Source: CAWAPS01 sp963783945 (GTDB taxonomy: Bacteria > Actinomycetota > Acidimicrobiia > Acidimicrobiales > Palsa-688). From it: a DNA stretch of 64,000 bases. Below, one piece after another: positions 61,371 through 64,000 of the stretch (position 1 is its first letter; every line of letters begins with the position of its first letter). The notes under the pieces are model-generated. The model ran no database searches and had not been told where the DNA came from. It worked only from the letters and a program-made list of their open reading frames with translations. The translations under genes were made by a program, and so were the position numbers. The stretch is taken from NCBI GenBank assembly GCA_963783945.1, contig CAWAPS010000019.1, forward strand, positions 806,001-870,000. The letters run 5' to 3'.

Positions 61371-61814
61371 ATGACAGAGAAACCGCTCGATGAGCGACCG
61401 CCCAGGCCGACACCGGTACCGGACGGTCGCAGCGCCCCGTATTGGCAAGCAGCCAGCGAGGGACGATTGGAGATCCAGCGCTGCCAGGCCTGCAGGACCT
61501 ATCACCACCCGCCGTTGACGATGTGCACGCAGTGCCAGTCCGAGGATCTGCGACACGAGCCGGTCAGTGGTAAGGGAACGATCTACACCTTTACCATCAC
61601 CTATGACGCCCGCACGCCAGCATTCGCAGCGCGGCAGCCCTACGCCATTGTCTGGGTAGAACTCGACGAACAGCCCCGACTGCGGGTACTGGCGAACATG
61701 CCTGATACCCCGCTGGATCAGGTCAACATAGGTGCCAATGTCAAAGTGATCTTCGAAGAGATCGCACCCGACATAAAGATCCCACAGTTCACTCTGGTCG
61801 GCCAGGACGCCTAG
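61371..61814 (+). CDS. DUF35/OB-fold zinc-ribbon protein
   Basis: 147-aa protein. A rubredoxin-like zinc ribbon has Cys38, Cys41, Cys52 and Cys55 (RCQACRTYHHPP and MCTQCQ), followed by an OB-fold with GKGTIYTFTITYDARTP and AIVWVELDEQPRLRVLANM. ATG 61371 follows GAAGGAG. DUF35 proteins form complexes with thiolase-fold partners, as in Ltp2-ChsH2 side-chain aldolases. The pair with the upstream gene is probably a functional complex. Confidence 0.92.
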   Translation: MTEKPLDERPPRPTPVPDGRSAPYWQAASEGRLEIQRCQACRTYHHPPLTMCTQCQSEDLRHEPVSGKGTIYTFTITYDARTPAFAARQPYAIVWVELDEQPRLRVLANMPDTPLDQVNIGANVKVIFEEIAPDIKIPQFTLVGQDA

Positions 61815-61839
61815 TCCACCGTGCCCCCCGGCGGCCGTT

Positions 61840-62688
61840 TCAGTGGCCAGAGGAAACGTCGGCGCGGATCGAGCGAATGATGCAACGGATGCGCTCGGTG
61901 GCCTGTGTTGCCGCCTCGGTCGGTGGCAAAGCCGCAGTGAACGGGGAGATGACTTCGGGGCCTACCCACCGCAGTCCTCCTGCGCGGTCAAGCGTGCGAA
62001 GCACGCTTGTCAGGTCGATCACGCCGTCGCCGGGTAGCAGGCGCTGGAAGGTAGCCTCCGCGTAGTTCCCGTCGTAGTCGGGCGGGGCATCGGACACCTG
62101 GACGGCGAACACTCGGTCTCCTGGGAGCCTTTCAAGGACAGTCATGTCCGGGTTGCCTCGAAAAAAATGGAACGTATCGACGAGCACGCCTCCGTTAACC
62201 CGGTCGGCCTCCTCTATGACGTCAAGGGCGGCTTGAAGATCAACGACGGCGGTGCCAGGCATGAACTCCAGATGTACCCTGGCGCCGAAGTCGCTGGCTC
62301 GGTCACACAGGTCGCCGAAGCTTTGTGCCACTTCGCTCAGCCTGATCCCAGGCTGGAAGGGGCTCAGGGCCGTGAGTGCGACCGCTCCTATCTCTGACGC
62401 GATGGCCAGCACATCGTCACGGCTCAGTGCGCCGTAAGGCCCGGGAAGCACCTCGCTTCCACACCAGCCCAGAATAGGGTCGACCACGAGGTCTAGCCCA
62501 GCGTCGCGAGCTGCCGACCCGATGTCCGCCGGCGGGAGCTCGGGCGAGAGGAAGTCCGGTGTACCGACCGAGAAGCGCTGGCATCGGGCGGCGTGGGCGG
62601 CCTCGATCCGAGCAGAGATTGGACTGTCCAAGCCGATCGTACCGGCCCAGAGCACCCACCCTATGTCCTGGATATCGTCCTCGTTCAT
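61840..62688 (-). CDS. Sugar phosphate isomerase/epimerase-like TIM-barrel protein
   Basis: 282-aa AP-endonuclease-2 type barrel. Motifs are IGWVLWAGTIGLDSPISARIEAAHAARCQRFSVGTPDFLSP in outline, VVDPILGW, ARVHLEFMPGTAVVDLQAALDVI in outline with the metal Glu, VLVDTFHFFRGNPDMTVLERL and VFAVQVSDAPP. ATG 62688 follows GGAGAGAAG; the longer upstream frame runs through the inverted-repeat element and is not credible. It is convergent with the DUF35 gene. The substrate may be a sugar acid or aromatic-derived keto acid. Confidence 0.85.
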   Translation of the reverse strand: MNEDDIQDIGWVLWAGTIGLDSPISARIEAAHAARCQRFSVGTPDFLSPELPPADIGSAARDAGLDLVVDPILGWCGSEVLPGPYGALSRDDVLAIASEIGAVALTALSPFQPGIRLSEVAQSFGDLCDRASDFGARVHLEFMPGTAVVDLQAALDVIEEADRVNGGVLVDTFHFFRGNPDMTVLERLPGDRVFAVQVSDAPPDYDGNYAEATFQRLLPGDGVIDLTSVLRTLDRAGGLRWVGPEVISPFTAALPPTEAATQATERIRCIIRSIRADVSSGH

Positions 62689-62778
62689 TGATGACTTCTC
62701 TCCTTCGGTAAGTGATCGGCGGACCAAGGAAGTGGGCATCGAACGATGGTAGGCCGGTGCGCGCTGATACCCCCCTAA

Positions 62779-62868
62779 GGGCCCGCCACGAAACAACTTG
62801 ACGCAATTCTCTTGTAAACATGCATGTCGTGGCACCGGACTTGTTCCAAGTTGTTTCGTGGCGGGCCC
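62779..62868. mobile_element. MITE-like 90-bp element with 21-bp inverted repeats and TAA flanks
   Basis: The arms 62779-62799 and 62848-62868 are perfect 21-bp inverted repeats beginning GGGCCCGCC and ending CAACTT. A direct TAA lies just outside each end (62776-62778 and 62869-62871), as a three-base target duplication would. The 48-base centre holds the palindrome ACATGCATGT at 62818-62827. No transposase is inside. A small transposon derivative or a strong cruciform hairpin explains it. Confidence 0.6.
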
Positions 62869-63065
62869 TAACCTCTGAATGCGACGTTAGCAAATCCCAA
62901 GATGAACCCAAAGAAGGGGGAGAGGCGTGAAGTGGCCAGGGAGCCGACAGCGCGATCATCACGGTCGACGTGGTCACCGGCGACAACGTTGGACAGGCAG
63001 TGGACGACGAAATCAGCGTCCGCATGCCCGACCGGTCCGGAGATCAAGGGGGCCGGTACTCGCAC

Positions 63066-64000
63066 CTACCCGGTGCTCAGTAGCTGCGGGGCGAATCCGG
63101 TAGCCGTGAGATGGTCGACGACGATCGTGGCGCAGCCCGCAGGGTCCTCCAGCCAGGGGCCATGCCCACCGGGCACTTCGCGGAGCACGGCCGAGGACAT
63201 TTTGGCGATGGCGGGACGCGCCTGGTTGGGTTTCATGAATGGATCGTCAGTTCCCCAGCAGAACATCGTCGGCGCGGTGATCTGGTGTAGCTCGCCGTCG
63301 CTCATGACGCTCTCAGCGCGGGGATGGCGAAAACCATTGATGGCATGCATGAGCGACGCCACGGTTCGGGCGTTTCCCTTGCGCCGGGCGGAGAGGCGAA
63401 GCACGTCGAGCAGCTCCTCGGGTGCAGCCGCAGCAGCAACGGGGCTGAGCCCTTGGCCGAGCAGCCGCCGATACACCAACCTGGGCATTGGGTTGCGCAG
63501 GACAACTTGGCCGAGCACCGGTACGGTCATGAGCGATAGCGGCATCCGGACTCTCACCCCGGTCAGAGCCACGGCCGGTGAGCCGATGGCGACGAGCGAG
63601 ACGATCCGACCTGGCCGAGCGGCCGCGTGCCAAAGCGCGAACATACCCCCGAGTGAATGGCCCACCACTGGTGCGGCGGCGAGGGCGAGTGCGTCGAAGA
63701 GGTCGTCGATGAGATCGAGGGTTTGCGCGCGCACCGCGCCGGTTCGGTAAGTGAACGGTCCGGACAGCCCGTGACCGGGTAGTTCGACGAGATGGGCACG
63801 ATATCCGGAGAGATCGGCGAGCCAGGGCACCCACGCCGCTGCGGTGAGGCTGACGCCGTGGAGCATGACTAGCGACGGGCCAGCGCCCACGCTCAGCACC
63901 CGAAGACGCACATGTGACGACCCGAGATCGACGAAGGACTCATCGGGTTCTATACCGCTGCGGGCGAAGAGCCGACCTTCACTCTGGCGTATCCTCTGTT
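63066..64000 (-). CDS. Alpha/beta-hydrolase (cut by window edge)
   Basis: Partial alpha/beta hydrolase. The frame is open past GTG 63911 to the window end and reads FARSGIEPDESFVDLGSSHV before RLRVLSVGAGPSLVMLHGVS, so the true N-terminus is outside. The nucleophile is Ser in VVGHSLGG; the acid Asp is probably in WGTDDPF and the His in VPGGHGPW. The oxyanion HG loop is in MLHG. Substrate type is not clear; esters or epoxides are usual. It is a candidate catabolic or lipase-like enzyme. Confidence 0.9.
   Translation of the reverse strand, partial: QRIRQSEGRLFARSGIEPDESFVDLGSSHVRLRVLSVGAGPSLVMLHGVSLTAAAWVPWLADLSGYRAHLVELPGHGLSGPFTYRTGAVRAQTLDLIDDLFDALALAAAPVVGHSLGGMFALWHAAARPGRIVSLVAIGSPAVALTGVRVRMPLSLMTVPVLGQVVLRNPMPRLVYRRLLGQGLSPVAAAAAPEELLDVLRLSARRKGNARTVASLMHAINGFRHPRAESVMSDGELHQITAPTMFCWGTDDPFMKPNQARPAIAKMSSAVLREVPGGHGPWLEDPAGCATIVVDHLTATGFAPQLLSTG

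Noticed and set aside
62902..63065. Short coding-like stretch ITVDVVTGDNVGQAVDDE on the plus strand
   Set aside because: There is no start codon with a ribosome site and it stops after about 45 codons. It may be a gene remnant, but evidence is too thin.

Overview
The window is high-GC DNA with dense genes, many GTG/TTG starts and purine-rich Shine-Dalgarno sites. Its families are typical of Actinomycetota: four luciferase-like (LLM) monooxygenases, Ddn-type and PPOX-type F420/flavin proteins, MMPL and TetR proteins, a P450, and a SigG-like ECF sigma factor. An environmental actinobacterium, perhaps near Acidimicrobiia, is the best guess. No rRNA gene, convincing tRNA gene, CRISPR array, phage integrase or intact transposase was seen.

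Region 1 (1-24.6 kb) is a housekeeping and envelope region. It holds a cut-off methyltransferase, HrpB helicase, a Ddn-like oxidoreductase, a six-frame minus-strand MacAB-like export operon (adaptor, ATPase, permease, DUF5666 lipoprotein and a second, frameshifted adaptor), an HtrA-type protease, an ECF sigma factor, PPOX and nitroreductase proteins, and a MarR/PPOX divergent pair. It continues with an MMPL exporter and its TetR regulator, which share an 18-bp operator-like sequence, then a DUF899 protein, a UvrD-like helicase followed by a substrate-binding-protein remnant, a CocE/NonD hydrolase and a secreted-repeat lipoprotein.

Region 2 (24.8-36.1 kb) is accessory catabolism: two LLM monooxygenases, a VOC protein, a TIM-barrel isomerase, two NTF2-like proteins, an MftD-like FMN enzyme, a DUF1214 protein and an extended SDR. 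The LLM gene at 30.6 kb and the MftD-like gene diverge from a promoter region with paired repeats.

Region 3 (36.5-40.8 kb) is a cluster of small stress or envelope-type proteins: a SAP-domain protein, a 54-aa hydrophobic peptide, an RsbW-like ATPase, DUF1345, a basic Rho-N/plasmid-stabilisation-like protein, a thioredoxin-like ferredoxin and a Bax-inhibitor-1 protein.

Region 4 (41-64 kb) is a second catabolic region: O-methyltransferase, phosphotransferase, two amidohydrolases, aldo/keto reductase, LLM enzymes, four SDRs, a lactonase, an SMP-30 lactonase, and then a module of TauD dioxygenase, cupin, P450, SDR, VOC and LLM. That module is bracketed by two 128-bp direct repeats that carry the 5' end of a TetR gene. 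One copy is the intact regulator and the other is a 34-codon stub. Downstream are a Cys-less thiolase paired with a DUF35 protein (a possible retro-aldolase), a sugar-phosphate isomerase-like protein, a 90-bp MITE-like inverted-repeat element, and an alpha/beta hydrolase that runs off the window. No gene shows which compound is degraded.
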